DNA of 64,000 nucleotides from Acidobacteriota bacterium (GTDB taxonomy: Bacteria; Acidobacteriota; Blastocatellia; Chloracidobacteriales; Chloracidobacteriaceae), in contig JACQXX010000019.1 in the NCBI GenBank assembly GCA_016208495.1, positions 62,001 through 126,000 of the forward strand. The letters are read 5' to 3'. Shown here piece by piece: positions 1-9,338 of the stretch. The notes below the pieces were generated by a model. It did not search any database. It was not told the DNA's origin and saw only the letters and a list, made by a program, of their open reading frames with translations. Every line of letters starts with the position of its first letter. Within the stretch, counting starts at the first letter, position 1. The translations under genes and the position numbers were made by a program.

Positions 1-1058
1 GCTGGTTTTCGGCCTTTGGTTTTGAGTGGCGTCACGAGCGGTTGAGGGATACCGCCAATCACATACAGCCGGAGCAAATGCCAGTCACGCGCTTTTTCTT
101 CAATCAACTTTTCATAAGTGGCTGCCAGTGCGTGGGTTGGGCTTTCTCCGGAGGAAAGCTCGTGATAGAGCGCCGCTGCGGCCTGGCTGGCATCGGTTTC
201 AAGCACCGAACGCCCCCATCCGAGCACCGCCGTAAACCCATGCTGGAGCAAGGTTTCCGCCATTGACGGCACATCCCCCGCTTTCATCGCCTGTCCGGTC
301 TTACACCCCGAAAGGAAAACCAGTTTGGGTTTGTGGTGGAGTGCTTTGGCAATTTCCTCACCGGTTGCCAGTTCTTTTGTGCCGATGTCAGATTCCATCA
401 GGAATTGTGGACCGTCGTCGGTGTGTGTGGCATGTCCAGTCAGGTGAAAGACATCCAGTTCATCATAATTGGTGATTGTTTCGTGGAGTTCCTTCAGGTT
501 GCCGCTTTCTTCAACCGTCAGGGTCAACGGCTTTTTGCTGGTGGCATCGAGGATGAGGGCTTCTTCGCGTTCGAAATCAAGTGGTGACGTGCTGTCCTGC
601 GGAGACGTCGCCATAAACAAGACCCGCAAGGGCCGATTGGCTGGCGCATAGCCCGTTGCGGTTTTGTCAGTCCAGCGAACCGGCACAATGCGCGGGCTTC
701 GGCTCTCGACCAGAAAGCTCTTTCCATCGTGGAGCGTCTCCCACGGCAGATGACCGAGTTTTCCGGTGGTCGAAATCGCCAGCACCAGCAACCGATCCAC
801 CGGAGTGTCACCAATAGCCGTCGCCAGAAATCGGTCGGCCTGGTCAAGCCAGTTGAAGAGCTTCTGACCGTTCTGCACCAGATCTTTGGGAAGTACCGTG
901 TAGTAATCCGTTTCCGCCGCCGTGATGAGCGGTTCGATGGCTTTGACTTCGAGTTTGCGCGACGTGTAGTCATTCGGGTTGTCGAAATAGTAGCGCAATT
1001 CAGCCAATCCATTGCCCAGTTCAATCAGTTTGATATGGAGGACGGTTTCTGACGACAT
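1..1058 (-). CDS. CHAT-domain caspase-like protease (C-terminus beyond left edge)
   Basis: The minus frame read from ATG at 1056-1058 is open to position 1, giving at least 352 residues; the 3' end lies outside the window. A GAGGTG ribosome binding site sits about 6 nt upstream of the ATG. Residues 1-200 form an N-terminal region typical of CHAT proteins (contains LGHLPWETLHDG). The CHAT peptidase core follows, with the catalytic His in DVFHLTGHATHTDDG (H209) and the catalytic Cys in VFLSGCKTGQ (C252). There is no signal peptide, so it is probably cytosolic. CHAT proteases are cysteine peptidases of clan CD, often effectors in bacterial conflict systems. Substrate or partner domains may lie in the unseen C-terminus. 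The small membrane protein gene 116 bp upstream on the same strand suggests a two-gene unit. The CHAT call is firm; the role is inferred. Confidence 0.85.
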   Translation of the reverse strand, partial: MSSETVLHIKLIELGNGLAELRYYFDNPNDYTSRKLEVKAIEPLITAAETDYYTVLPKDLVQNGQKLFNWLDQADRFLATAIGDTPVDRLLVLAISTTGKLGHLPWETLHDGKSFLVESRSPRIVPVRWTDKTATGYAPANRPLRVLFMATSPQDSTSPLDFEREEALILDATSKKPLTLTVEESGNLKELHETITNYDELDVFHLTGHATHTDDGPQFLMESDIGTKELATGEEIAKALHHKPKLVFLSGCKTGQAMKAGDVPSMAETLLQHGFTAVLGWGRSVLETDASQAAAALYHELSSGESPTHALAATYEKLIEEKARDWHLLRLYVIGGIPQPLVTPLKTKGRKP

Positions 1059-1092
1059 CAAACACCTCACAGAGCCAGGGTTCAGTTCAAGA

Positions 1093-1163
1093 TGGGAGCG
1101 CGGGCATCTTGCCCGCCTGAACTACATTCCCAACCCGTTGCGGGCGAGACGCCCGCGCTCCCA
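1093..1163. repeat. REP-like double palindrome
   Basis: Two short palindromes (1100-1116, GCGGGC-loop-GCCCGC; 1140-1156, GCGGGCGAGACGCCCGC) lie within a perfect outer 13-bp inverted repeat (1093-1105 with 1151-1163). It sits between the EACC1-like gene and the CHAT gene. The layout resembles REP/BIME elements; it could also reduce read-through into, or stabilise, the CHAT transcript. Confidence 0.6.
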
Positions 1164-1174
1164 TGTGAAGACAT

Positions 1175-1519
1175 TCATTCCGGCAACTGATTGGGCACAG
1201 CGGCCAGGATGGCGGCGACGTCTTCGGGTTTGGCATTTTCCATCAACACCCGCGTTCCGTCGGGGCCTTCGATGATGACTTTTTCGATTCGTTTTTCGTC
1301 TTTGCCTTTTTTCCAGTCGCGATACCAGATGATAAGTTTGTCTGCAACGGTGACAGCGCCGGCGGTCATCGCGACAATTGACACAATGGTGGCCAGAGCA
1401 ATTTCCTTATGTTCTTCGACGATTGGTTCAACCGTAGCCGTAAGTTCTTGAATTTCTTGAAGATTTCGCGATGCGTCAACGGCGTGCTCACCTTCGACAA
1501 TCAAGCGGATCGCTGGCAT
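1175..1519 (-). CDS. Small membrane protein, EACC1-like (effector-associated constant component)
   Basis: 114 residues starting MPAIRLIVEGEHAVDA; this ATG is preceded by GGAGGGG, and a longer upstream reading lacks such a site. The protein has an N-terminal beta/alpha stretch, one hydrophobic segment at about residues 43-66 (IALATIVSIVAMTAGAVTVA), a basic stretch (RDWKKGKDEKR) and a C-terminal strand-helix unit (VIIEGPDGTRVLMEN). This organisation matches the effector-associated constant component small TM proteins found beside caspase, CHAT or trypsin effectors in NTP-dependent conflict systems. It lies directly upstream of the CHAT protease, which supports that reading. The family assignment comes from architecture and context, not from a search; an unrelated small membrane protein remains possible. 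Confidence 0.5.
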   Translation of the reverse strand: MPAIRLIVEGEHAVDASRNLQEIQELTATVEPIVEEHKEIALATIVSIVAMTAGAVTVADKLIIWYRDWKKGKDEKRIEKVIIEGPDGTRVLMENAKPEDVAAILAAVPNQLPE

Positions 1520-1710
1520 AAACCCCTCCGAAACAATGTCCTGAATTGTTGGTGTTGAATGAAAACTGGTTGCTGTGGAAATACAACAACACGACGTTAG
1601 CACATCCACCTTCGTTACAAAAGGACGGAGATTCAGCGTTCAAGCGATTGTTTGCACGATTTCACGCTCAGCCCAAAGTTGAGTCAATGAATGTATGTCC
1701 CAGAATCCGA

Positions 1711-4700
1711 TCACTTGCCTGTCAGGCTGATCCACTCACCCGACAAAATGAAACTGGCCCAGTAAAACGGGTGTTGCCGCTTCGGATTTTTGAGCAGGTC
1801 CAATCGGACCTCACGCAAGGCAGCGCTTCTTCCCTGGCCCAACTTGAGCCGTTTGTAATAATCGGTCATCAAATCCTGCGTTCCCGCATCTGACACCGGC
1901 CACAAGCTCATCATCTGGCTTTCGGCACCGGCGAGCACAAACGCCCGTCGCAGGCCATACACTCCGTCACCGGTCTTCACGTCCCCAACACCGGTGTCAC
2001 AGGCTGACAACACAACCAGCTTGGTGCCCCACAGGTCAAGTCCCCCGGCTTCAAGCGCGGTCAGGGTGCCATCGTCACTGCCTTTTCCGGCGTTGGCACC
2101 GGCGAAAAAGAGCATGGACCGCAAGAGTGGATTGGCTTTTTTCAGCTCTTCGGGATCAACTGGTCTGGGAAGTTCTCCCAGGCGACCTTCCACAATGATT
2201 GGTGTTTCCACATTAGCCAGGAAATACCCGTGGGTGGCAATGTGCAGAAATAATGGACGATTCGCCGTCTTGAGCGTTTGTTTGGCGGCTTTGTCTTTTA
2301 CTTTGACGATGGCTTGTGGAAATTCAGCTTGAATGGCAACCGCTTCCCGTGATGTCCCAGGCAATGGCAACAAAGGCTTGACGGTTTGGCCAAAGACCGT
2401 CGGACCAACACCCGTGGCGTAATCCGGATTTGCCAGGACCAGCGGGCTGGTTTTGTTCGATAAACCATTGCGCAATCGCAAGAGGTCGCGTCCACTTGTC
2501 AGGTAAGAAATTTCATAGGTTTCGACCAGGTATTTCCCCTGTTCATCAACCAAAGCGTCAAATGGAATCAGGTTCAAATCCCCGTCGGCTGAAATCAACA
2601 ACCGACGAGTTTTTCCAAGTAGCTTCCGAACCGGCGCCATCACAAGCTGGTCGAGCACACGGGCTTTGGATTTGAGGTTAGCGCTGGAGCTTTTCGGATC
2701 ACGTACAACGTTGCGAAATTCGGTCACGACTTGCCCAATCGGTTCAGCCTCCCCCAGGTCAACCCAGGCAAGTTCGCCGTCTGCCTTGAGCACATACACT
2801 GCGAACCGAAAACCGTCATTATGGAGATAGGTTTTCGCGTCGAAGGGCTGATAGGCGATAAATTCGATCAAAGCTGCGTCTTGGGGAATTGCCTTTTGCA
2901 CAGATTCCAATGTGGTCGGTGTGGTTTGAATTTTGAATTCAACGCTGCGGGCACTAATGTCACGTTCCAGTTGGTCCTTGCGGGTTTCAAGTTCCTGAAT
3001 TTGAGCCTGATATTCTTCCGGTTTTCGGCGCCCGGCCCCTCTCAAGATCAAAGTCGCCAAGTGTGCATTGACGGTTGAATATTCATCCAGCAATTGTTGG
3101 GTTGATGCATCGCCGCGTTTTCGGAGCAAGGCAATCGTACTCGTCATCGCGTCCAGCACACGCCCCTTGCGGCGCAGAATGACCTCCAATGCCAGGCGAC
3201 TTGCCGCTGCATCCCTGGGAGCACTGTTTAAATGAAGCGATACACACCGATACATTTCAGCCGTGGTTTTGTTTAAGTAGAGCAACTTTTGTTGCTCAGA
3301 GCCCGACGCGAGATTCAGCATCAAATCGCGTTCGCGCAGTGCGTTAGCTCTGGTTTGAAAGGTGACGGCTTTGGCGAAATCACCCTCGGATTCATACAGA
3401 CCTGAGAGCATGTTGAGGAGAAAGACCACCGAAGGATGCGCAGTCCCCAACGTTTTTTCCATAATTCCAATTGCTTGTTGGAGGGTGGCTTCTGCTTTCG
3501 GAAAGTCCCTGGTGTTTTTGTACAGCCACCCCAGGTTACTTAATACAGTTGCTGTCTCTGGGTGGTTGGGGCCAACCGTTTTTTCCAAAATGGCACGGGC
3601 TTTCAACAAAATCGGTTCCGCCCGAGCAAACTCTTTCCGGCTGCTATAGAGCCCTCCCAAATTGGTGAAAATGAGCGCGGTTAATGGATGTTCCGGCCCA
3701 AATGTTTTTTCTCGGATGGCAATCGCCCGCAAATATAGCGACTCGGCTTTATCCAATTCCTTCTGGGCATGATAGAGCAATGCCAGATTGTTGATCGTAA
3801 TCGCCGTCACTGGATGCTCCGGTCCAAGGGTCTTTTCCCGAATCGCCAGCGCCCGGACAAACAGCGGTTCGGCACGGGTAAAATCACCTTTGTCTTTATA
3901 CAATCCAGCCAGATTTTGGAGTGCCCTGGCCGTTTCGGGATGTTCCGGCCCAAGAATCTTTTCGTAGCTGGCCAGTGACCGCATATAAAGCGGTTCCGCA
4001 CGCACATACTCGCCCTGCACGTGATACAGCAATGCCAGATTGCTCAATGATTGCGACGTATTGGGGTTCTCTGGGCCAAGCGCTTTTTCCCGAATATTGA
4101 GGGCACGCACAAAAAATGGTTCGGCTCGCGCATACTCTCCGCGAGCCTGGGACACCAACCCCAAAGCGTTGAGTGATTGGGCGGTATCCTCGTGCTCAGG
4201 TCCTGACATTTTCTCACGAATGGCCAGCGCCCGCAGGTTCAGCGTCTCAGAGCGGACCAAATCGGCCTTCAGGTATGAGACCCAGGCCAAATTATTGAGG
4301 ACGGTGGCGACATCCTTGTGGTCCAGGCCGTGTGTTTTTTCCATGACGGCCAGAGCACGGGTAAAGAGCGGCTCGGCGCGGGCCAGATCTCCTTTTTCCT
4401 GATATACCCAGCCAAGATGAAGCAATGAAAACCCAGTATCTGGATGCTCCGGCCCCGGTGTTTTTTCCCGGATGGCAAGTGCTCGCACCAGCAGGGGTTC
4501 AGCAGCGGCAAAACTCCCTTTTCCGAGATGTACTCTGCCCAGTCCATCAAGGGCGGCGGCGGTGTCGGGATGTTCCGGACCAAGGTGTTTTTCCGCCAAC
4601 AAGACCGCTTCTTCGGCTTTCGGTAAGGCATCGTTCAGGCGTCCGACCTTCAACAATTCGTCAACCTCAGCAGTGAGGCGGGTGATTTGCGTTTTTACCT

Positions 4701-4818
4701 GGGTTGGCTCGTCTTGAGTGTGCACCGCCGCGAAGACACCGGCTTCGATATGCCAGACAAACAGGCTCAACACGATGCAGAAGGCAACCATGGCTCGAAA
4801 TATTTTCTGGAAGACCAT
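1711..4818 (-). CDS. Exported TPR-CHAT protein
   Basis: 1035 residues. Residues 1-31 are a signal peptide or anchor (AMVAFCIVLSLFVWHIEAG). Residues ~35-500 carry about eleven kinesin-light-chain-type TPR units of ~42 residues (pattern ALAIREKTLGPEHPxTA). A helical linker follows, and the C-terminal ~300 residues are a CHAT domain with H863 in LFLHIATHGYF and C940 in VVLSACDTGVGD. TPRs bind peptides or proteins, and CHAT is a cysteine peptidase fold. Such fusions are common in Acidobacteriota and cyanobacteria, with largely unknown substrates. It differs from the other CHAT gene in the window by being exported and carrying its TPRs N-terminally. A gene for an EACC1-like protein and the second CHAT gene follow on the same strand. 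Confidence 0.92.
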   Translation of the reverse strand: MVFQKIFRAMVAFCIVLSLFVWHIEAGVFAAVHTQDEPTQVKTQITRLTAEVDELLKVGRLNDALPKAEEAVLLAEKHLGPEHPDTAAALDGLGRVHLGKGSFAAAEPLLVRALAIREKTPGPEHPDTGFSLLHLGWVYQEKGDLARAEPLFTRALAVMEKTHGLDHKDVATVLNNLAWVSYLKADLVRSETLNLRALAIREKMSGPEHEDTAQSLNALGLVSQARGEYARAEPFFVRALNIREKALGPENPNTSQSLSNLALLYHVQGEYVRAEPLYMRSLASYEKILGPEHPETARALQNLAGLYKDKGDFTRAEPLFVRALAIREKTLGPEHPVTAITINNLALLYHAQKELDKAESLYLRAIAIREKTFGPEHPLTALIFTNLGGLYSSRKEFARAEPILLKARAILEKTVGPNHPETATVLSNLGWLYKNTRDFPKAEATLQQAIGIMEKTLGTAHPSVVFLLNMLSGLYESEGDFAKAVTFQTRANALRERDLMLNLASGSEQQKLLYLNKTTAEMYRCVSLHLNSAPRDAAASRLALEVILRRKGRVLDAMTSTIALLRKRGDASTQQLLDEYSTVNAHLATLILRGAGRRKPEEYQAQIQELETRKDQLERDISARSVEFKIQTTPTTLESVQKAIPQDAALIEFIAYQPFDAKTYLHNDGFRFAVYVLKADGELAWVDLGEAEPIGQVVTEFRNVVRDPKSSSANLKSKARVLDQLVMAPVRKLLGKTRRLLISADGDLNLIPFDALVDEQGKYLVETYEISYLTSGRDLLRLRNGLSNKTSPLVLANPDYATGVGPTVFGQTVKPLLPLPGTSREAVAIQAEFPQAIVKVKDKAAKQTLKTANRPLFLHIATHGYFLANVETPIIVEGRLGELPRPVDPEELKKANPLLRSMLFFAGANAGKGSDDGTLTALEAGGLDLWGTKLVVLSACDTGVGDVKTGDGVYGLRRAFVLAGAESQMMSLWPVSDAGTQDLMTDYYKRLKLGQGRSAALREVRLDLLKNPKRQHPFYWASFILSGEWISLTGK

Positions 4819-4906
4819 AAGTGTTTATATCATTGGGGTTGGAGGATTTTGGGCTCAGGGTTGGGAAAAGGACCGATATTCGAAAATCTGGAACCCTGAC
4901 AGAATG

Positions 4907-5017
4907 ATACCAGTTTGTAGTCAGTAGTCAGTAGTCAGTAGTCAGTAGTTCATTAAGTCTATTTGATTGAATTACTTGACTATTTTCTAATGCGAGGGTT
5001 CCATTCCAAAATGGTAT
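4907..5017 (-). repeat. MITE-like element family A, copy 1
   Basis: 111 bp with terminal inverted repeats ATACCAGTTT / AAAATGGTAT (9 of 10 paired). It contains a GTAGTCA heptamer array (4917-4949). Read on the minus strand it matches the copies at 17588-17684 and 61158-61261, including the shared internal word TAATTCAATCAA. It overlaps the 3' end of the IS982 remnant, whose frame reads into it. Confidence 0.7.
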
Positions 5018-5883
5018 AACGTCATCTTCGTGGTGGTGAAATTCCATCCCTCCTGGTGTTGAAGTGAAAGCATCGTCCCTGGTGTGGCGACTGACTATCA
5101 AAATGCCAAAGCGGGAGTAAAAGCCGGTCACTTTGATCTTGACAGGGAAGTCGTTTGCAAGAGGCGCTGGAAGCATTGAGAAAGTACCTCGGCGGGGAGT
5201 GAACTCCTGCCCCAATCGGCAAACGGAGATGAGGAACGGAGGGACCCCGGCGCGGCTCTCCGAGAGGATCGGATCCAGCCTGACTTGTTCGTGTTCGGCC
5301 AGGATATCCTCAACCGTATAGTCGGTATAGGCACTGTCACGCCAGACCTCGCTCCCAGGTGGCAAATCCAGGGGCAGCAAATCCAGCCCATGGACATCAT
5401 GCGGTCCACCAGGCAGAAACGCGACTTCGACTGGAATCCCATCAACCGTCGTCAACACCTGCACCCACACCCCATAAAAATATCGCCGCTTCGACGCATT
5501 GTAGCTTCGAAAGGCTTCGTCCCTCACCAGTCGACACCGTTTGATTCGGATATTGTCGCAGATTGCCACCGGAAATGAGTCCATCAGATATTCCATCCTC
5601 GAATTGGCTTGTTTCAATACCCACCCCAGTTGATGAAATACTTCCTCCAGCCATCCCGCCAACTCGTGCAGCCTTCGACACAGCCGAGATCGGCTCAGCA
5701 TCTTCGGGATCAACCTCAGTTCCTTCAGCATCAACCGCGCTCGTTCCAGGTTGCCTCCATACATTCGGGCGGCGGCAAACGCACGGTCAACACTTCCGCA
5801 TCAGTCATTGTCACTCGTGAATCTTCCTGATGCCCAATTCCCTTGAGAACATCATCTAAGTGGAGCAAGCAATGAATGGGTGA
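4928..5883 (-). pseudogene. IS982-family transposase, frameshifted and truncated
   Basis: An IS982-type DDE transposase split over two frames. The N-terminal part (from about 5883; LHLDDVLKGIGHQ ... MTDAEVLTV) breaks near 5779 and continues one frame over as AFAAARMYGGNLERARLML, then MLSRSRLCRRLHELAGW, SFPVAICDNIRIKR and GSEVWRDSAYTDYTVED. The first two acidic catalytic positions are visible. The last region (EFTPRRGTFSML) lacks the expected Glu before TFS, and the C-terminus is spoiled: the final ~18 residues are encoded by the adjacent family-A repeat. The element is therefore probably inactive. No convincing terminal inverted repeats or target duplication were found. Confidence 0.72.
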
Positions 5884-6006
5884 TTCCCCACTATCTTGAG
5901 TCTGAGAAATGCAGAGTAGATAGAGAAATAGCGAAAATTCACTCACCAGGAGACCGAGCAAAGCCGTCCTGGAAAAACAGAGGGAACTTGAGCCGCAATT
6001 GATCAA

Positions 6007-6421
6007 TCAAACTTCGCTACGGTTGACGAAGTTGAACTCCGTTATTTTAGGAATTTCTCGTGAGTCAGGCATGTTTCCGGCACTGATGATTTTGGTGGTT
6101 CTGGAACTCTCTTCTTGAAAATAAAAGGGTTATGCCCATTGCAAAAAATAAACGGGTGCTTTTTCCAAAGCACCAGCTACACCTGAATCAATAGATTACA
6201 AATGTGGTTCAACTGCCACCACAAAATCTGTTGAGCGCCAGCCCTTTCACTTTGGTCAGTTAAGTCGAATGAAGGGCAGGTGTATCTGGCATAAAAATTG
6301 CCTTTGAGTATGCAACGATCAGCCATATTCCTGAGCCGACTTATCTGGTGAGTTGTCCAAATACAGGTTATGAGCTTTACAGCGTGCCCCCTGTCGTTTC
6401 AATCAGAAGGGAGAAACTGTA
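6007..6421. other. Intergenic region with a candidate sigma-54 promoter
   Basis: No gene seen. It contains a hairpin (GGTGCTTTTTCCAAAGCACC near 6158-6178) that could end transcription of remnants to the left, and a sigma-54-like promoter annotated separately. Confidence 0.5.
6287..6302 (+). promoter_or_regulatory. Candidate sigma-54 (-24/-12) promoter
   Basis: TGGCATAAAAATTGCC keeps the diagnostic GG-N10-GC spacing and matches TGGCAYRNNNNTTGCW at all but the last base. It lies ~120 bp upstream of the ATG of the secreted propeller protein at 6422, on the same strand. Confidence 0.5.
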
Positions 6422-9313
6422 ATGAAAAACTTTTATTTGCGAGCACCTCGCTACATGGTGTGGCTGAGTGTGTTGAGTCTGGTAGTTGGAGTCAATTTTT
6501 TGAAGCAACCGCCAGTTGTTGAAAGTAACACACAGGCTATCATATCCAAACAATTAAGTGCGGCTGACAAGCCTTCTTCGGAAGTGGGACGGCAGCCCGA
6601 CTGGACTGGTGGTATCCAGGGCCGCCAGGAGGAAAAGCAATCTCGTTTGACCGCCGCTCCCAATGTCCAGTACACAGTTCAAGGCGTGTCACTGGCGGCA
6701 GGGCAATTGGAAACGGGAAATGGAGGGAGTTCAATCGAGGTACACAACACCGTCAGTGATGATGGTCGGTATGTGGTGTTTACCAGCACGGCGACCAATC
6801 TGGCGGCGGGCCAGATAGATGCCAATGAAACCGATGATGTGTTTGTTTTTGACCGGGTCACACAGGCGGTGCAATTGGTGAGCCGGGCTGCCGGTATCAC
6901 CACGGGTAATGGCTTTTCTTTTAGTCCAATGATCAGCGGCGATGGGCGGTGGATTGCATTTGAAAGCGTGGCGACCAACCTGGTGTTGGGTCAAACAGAC
7001 ACGAATGGGACTTTTGGCAACGATGTGTTTCTCTTTGACCGGGTTACGGAGACGATGCAATTAGTAAGCCGGGTTGCCGGCACCACCACTACCACAGGCA
7101 ATAAGGGCACTTCGACCCATGTGATTAGTGCCGACGGGCAGTGGATTGCCTTTGGAAGTGAAGCAACCAACCTGGTGACGGGCCAAACGGACATGAATGG
7201 GAATCTTGATGTGTTTGTTTTTGACCGGATCGGGCAGACGGTGCAACTGGTGAGCCGGGCTACCGGCACCACCACCACCACAGGTAATAGTTACTCTTTC
7301 AATCCTGAGATCAGTGCCGACGGGCAGTGGATTGCCTTTGGAAGTGAAGCAACCAACCTGGTGACCGGCCAGATAGACACGAATGGAAGTAATGATGTGT
7401 TTGTTTTTGACCGGATCGGGCAGACGGTGCAACTGGTAAGCCGGGCTGCCGGCACCGCCACCACCACGAGCAACGGTTTCTCTCAAGAACCTGCGATCAG
7501 TGCCGACGGGCAGTGGATTGCCTTTATGAGCGAAGCAACCAACCTGGTGACCGGCCAGATAGACACGAATGGAAGTAATGATGTGTTCGCCTTTGATCGG
7601 GTTGGGGAAACGATCCAGGTGGTAAGCCGGGCGGCGGGTACCAGCCTCACCACGAGCAATGGCTATTCTTTCAATCCTGAGATCAGTGCTGATGGGCAGT
7701 GGATTGCAGTTCGTAGCTTTTCGACCGACCTCGTAATCGGCCAAACAGACACAAATTTCTGTGATGACGTGTTTGTCTTTGACCGGGTTGGAGGAACGAT
7801 GCAACTGGTGAGTCGGGCTGCCGGTACGACTGCCACCACGGGTACCAGCTTCTCTGAAGAGCCTGAGATCAGTGCTAACGGGCGGTGGATTGCATTTCGC
7901 AGCATTTCGACCAATCTGGTGACCGGCCAAACGGACACCAATGAAAATCATGATGTGTTTCTCTTTGACCGGGTCACGGAAACAATGCAACTGGTGAGCC
8001 GGGCTGCTGGTGCGACCACGACAACTGGCAACGCTATCTCCAGGATGCCCTCCCTCAGTGCCGATGGAAAGTTTGTGGCGTTTCAATCAATGGCTTCAGA
8101 TTTGATAGCTGGGGATTTGAATCTGACTGAGGATGTATTTTTATTTGGTGCCACTCCGATTACGGGTACTGTCACCGGAGGCGGAACAATTTGTATCGGG
8201 CAGTCGGCAACGGTTAAGGTAACAATTTCCGAGGGAGTCCCCCCGTACACAGTGACGCTCGACCATGGAGGTGGGACCAAAACTGGCAACAGCCCGCTGA
8301 CGTTCACGGTGTCGCCACTCACAACCATAACCTATACGGTTCAATCGGGGACTGATGCCGATGGGTGCCTTCTTATCGGGAGTGGAAATGCCACTGTCAC
8401 GGTGAACTCTTGTCCAAAATTACAAATCTTAATGGTTGCCGACACGATCAATAACCGCGTCCAGCGCTTTGACGGTAACACCTGGTCTGTGATTGGAACA
8501 GGAACGGTCGGCTCCGGAAATGGTCAGTTCAACCGTCCAGAAGCAGTTGCTTTTGATGATGCTGGCCGGATTTATGTCGCTGATTTCGGGAACAGTCGCA
8601 TCCAGTGGTCAACCGACAGTGGCACAACCTGGGCTACCTTTGCCGCGAGCGGCTTTGGATTGGGTCAGGTCAGATTCCCGCAAGGGCTGGCTCTGGATAT
8701 CAATGGCAACCTCTATGTGTCCGACACAGGGAATGGTCGCGTGCTCCGCTTTAACAATGGTGTTCCAGGAAACGCGGTGGTGATTGTAGCGAATGGAAGG
8801 GGGAGCGGTCGTATTGGGCTGCCTCACGGACTGGCCATTGATTCAGCATTCCGGCTCTTTGTCACGGATGAAGGCTACAACCAGATCTTGCGTATCACCA
8901 ATGCCCATACAGTCATGTGGTCAACAAGTGGAACCTCCATCGCCACCAAAGGCACAGCCCTCAATCAGGTCATGAAGCCGCAAGGCATCGCACTTGATCC
9001 GAACGGCACACTCTATATTGCCGATACTGGAAATTCACGCATGTTGCGTTGGACCAATGCCAACCCCAACACCAGCACGGCACTGGCTTTGACCGGGTCT
9101 CAACTCGGCCAGGTCAACCGGCCCGAAGGCGTCACGATCAAATTCTTCCTGACCGGCCCCTTTGCCGGAAATCTCCTGCTGGTTGTGAGTGATACAATGA
9201 ACAATCGCATCCAGGGCCGATTTGTCCCAACTGGACAATGGAAGCTGGTCGGGGTCCCGAATGGACTCGGCACTGCCATTGGTAGCTTCCGGAATCCATC
9301 CAAGATCCAGTGA
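6422..9313 (+). CDS. Secreted protein with PD40-like repeats, Ig-like domain and NHL propeller
   Basis: 963 residues; AGAAGGGAG precedes the ATG. A hydrophobic N-terminal segment (MVWLSVLSLVVGVNFL) serves as signal or anchor. Residues ~95-575 hold about eight repeats of ~62 residues with the pattern SADGQWIAFxSxATNLVTGQ ... DVFVFDR ... QLVSRAAG, a TolB/PD40-type beta-propeller. An Ig-like domain follows (~578-660; GGTICIGQSATVKVTISEG), then NHL-type repeats to the end (VADTINNRVQRFDG, VADFGNSRIQ, VSDTGNGRVLRF, IADTGNSRMLRW). It is a non-enzymatic binding scaffold, probably outside the cell or periplasmic. Repeats 4 and 5 are almost identical in DNA (186-bp period), indicating recent internal duplication. 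A sigma-54-like promoter lies upstream. Confidence 0.85.
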   Translation: MKNFYLRAPRYMVWLSVLSLVVGVNFLKQPPVVESNTQAIISKQLSAADKPSSEVGRQPDWTGGIQGRQEEKQSRLTAAPNVQYTVQGVSLAAGQLETGNGGSSIEVHNTVSDDGRYVVFTSTATNLAAGQIDANETDDVFVFDRVTQAVQLVSRAAGITTGNGFSFSPMISGDGRWIAFESVATNLVLGQTDTNGTFGNDVFLFDRVTETMQLVSRVAGTTTTTGNKGTSTHVISADGQWIAFGSEATNLVTGQTDMNGNLDVFVFDRIGQTVQLVSRATGTTTTTGNSYSFNPEISADGQWIAFGSEATNLVTGQIDTNGSNDVFVFDRIGQTVQLVSRAAGTATTTSNGFSQEPAISADGQWIAFMSEATNLVTGQIDTNGSNDVFAFDRVGETIQVVSRAAGTSLTTSNGYSFNPEISADGQWIAVRSFSTDLVIGQTDTNFCDDVFVFDRVGGTMQLVSRAAGTTATTGTSFSEEPEISANGRWIAFRSISTNLVTGQTDTNENHDVFLFDRVTETMQLVSRAAGATTTTGNAISRMPSLSADGKFVAFQSMASDLIAGDLNLTEDVFLFGATPITGTVTGGGTICIGQSATVKVTISEGVPPYTVTLDHGGGTKTGNSPLTFTVSPLTTITYTVQSGTDADGCLLIGSGNATVTVNSCPKLQILMVADTINNRVQRFDGNTWSVIGTGTVGSGNGQFNRPEAVAFDDAGRIYVADFGNSRIQWSTDSGTTWATFAASGFGLGQVRFPQGLALDINGNLYVSDTGNGRVLRFNNGVPGNAVVIVANGRGSGRIGLPHGLAIDSAFRLFVTDEGYNQILRITNAHTVMWSTSGTSIATKGTALNQVMKPQGIALDPNGTLYIADTGNSRMLRWTNANPNTSTALALTGSQLGQVNRPEGVTIKFFLTGPFAGNLLLVVSDTMNNRIQGRFVPTGQWKLVGVPNGLGTAIGSFRNPSKIQ

Positions 9314-9338
9314 TGAGAATGACAGAGTGACCAAAAGT

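Noticed and set aside
524-1024. 166-aa open frame on the minus strand, rich in Arg/Ser/Trp
   Set aside because: It is a shifted frame of the CHAT gene; the true frame shows the CHAT motifs.
5731-6006. Start of the minus frame at 6006 as the true IS982 start
   Set aside because: The first ~40 residues do not resemble IS982; similarity begins near 5883.
7061-8086. 341-aa open frame antisense to the propeller gene
   Set aside because: Kept open only because the sense repeats have a fixed codon pattern; Arg/His/Pro-rich with no start signal.
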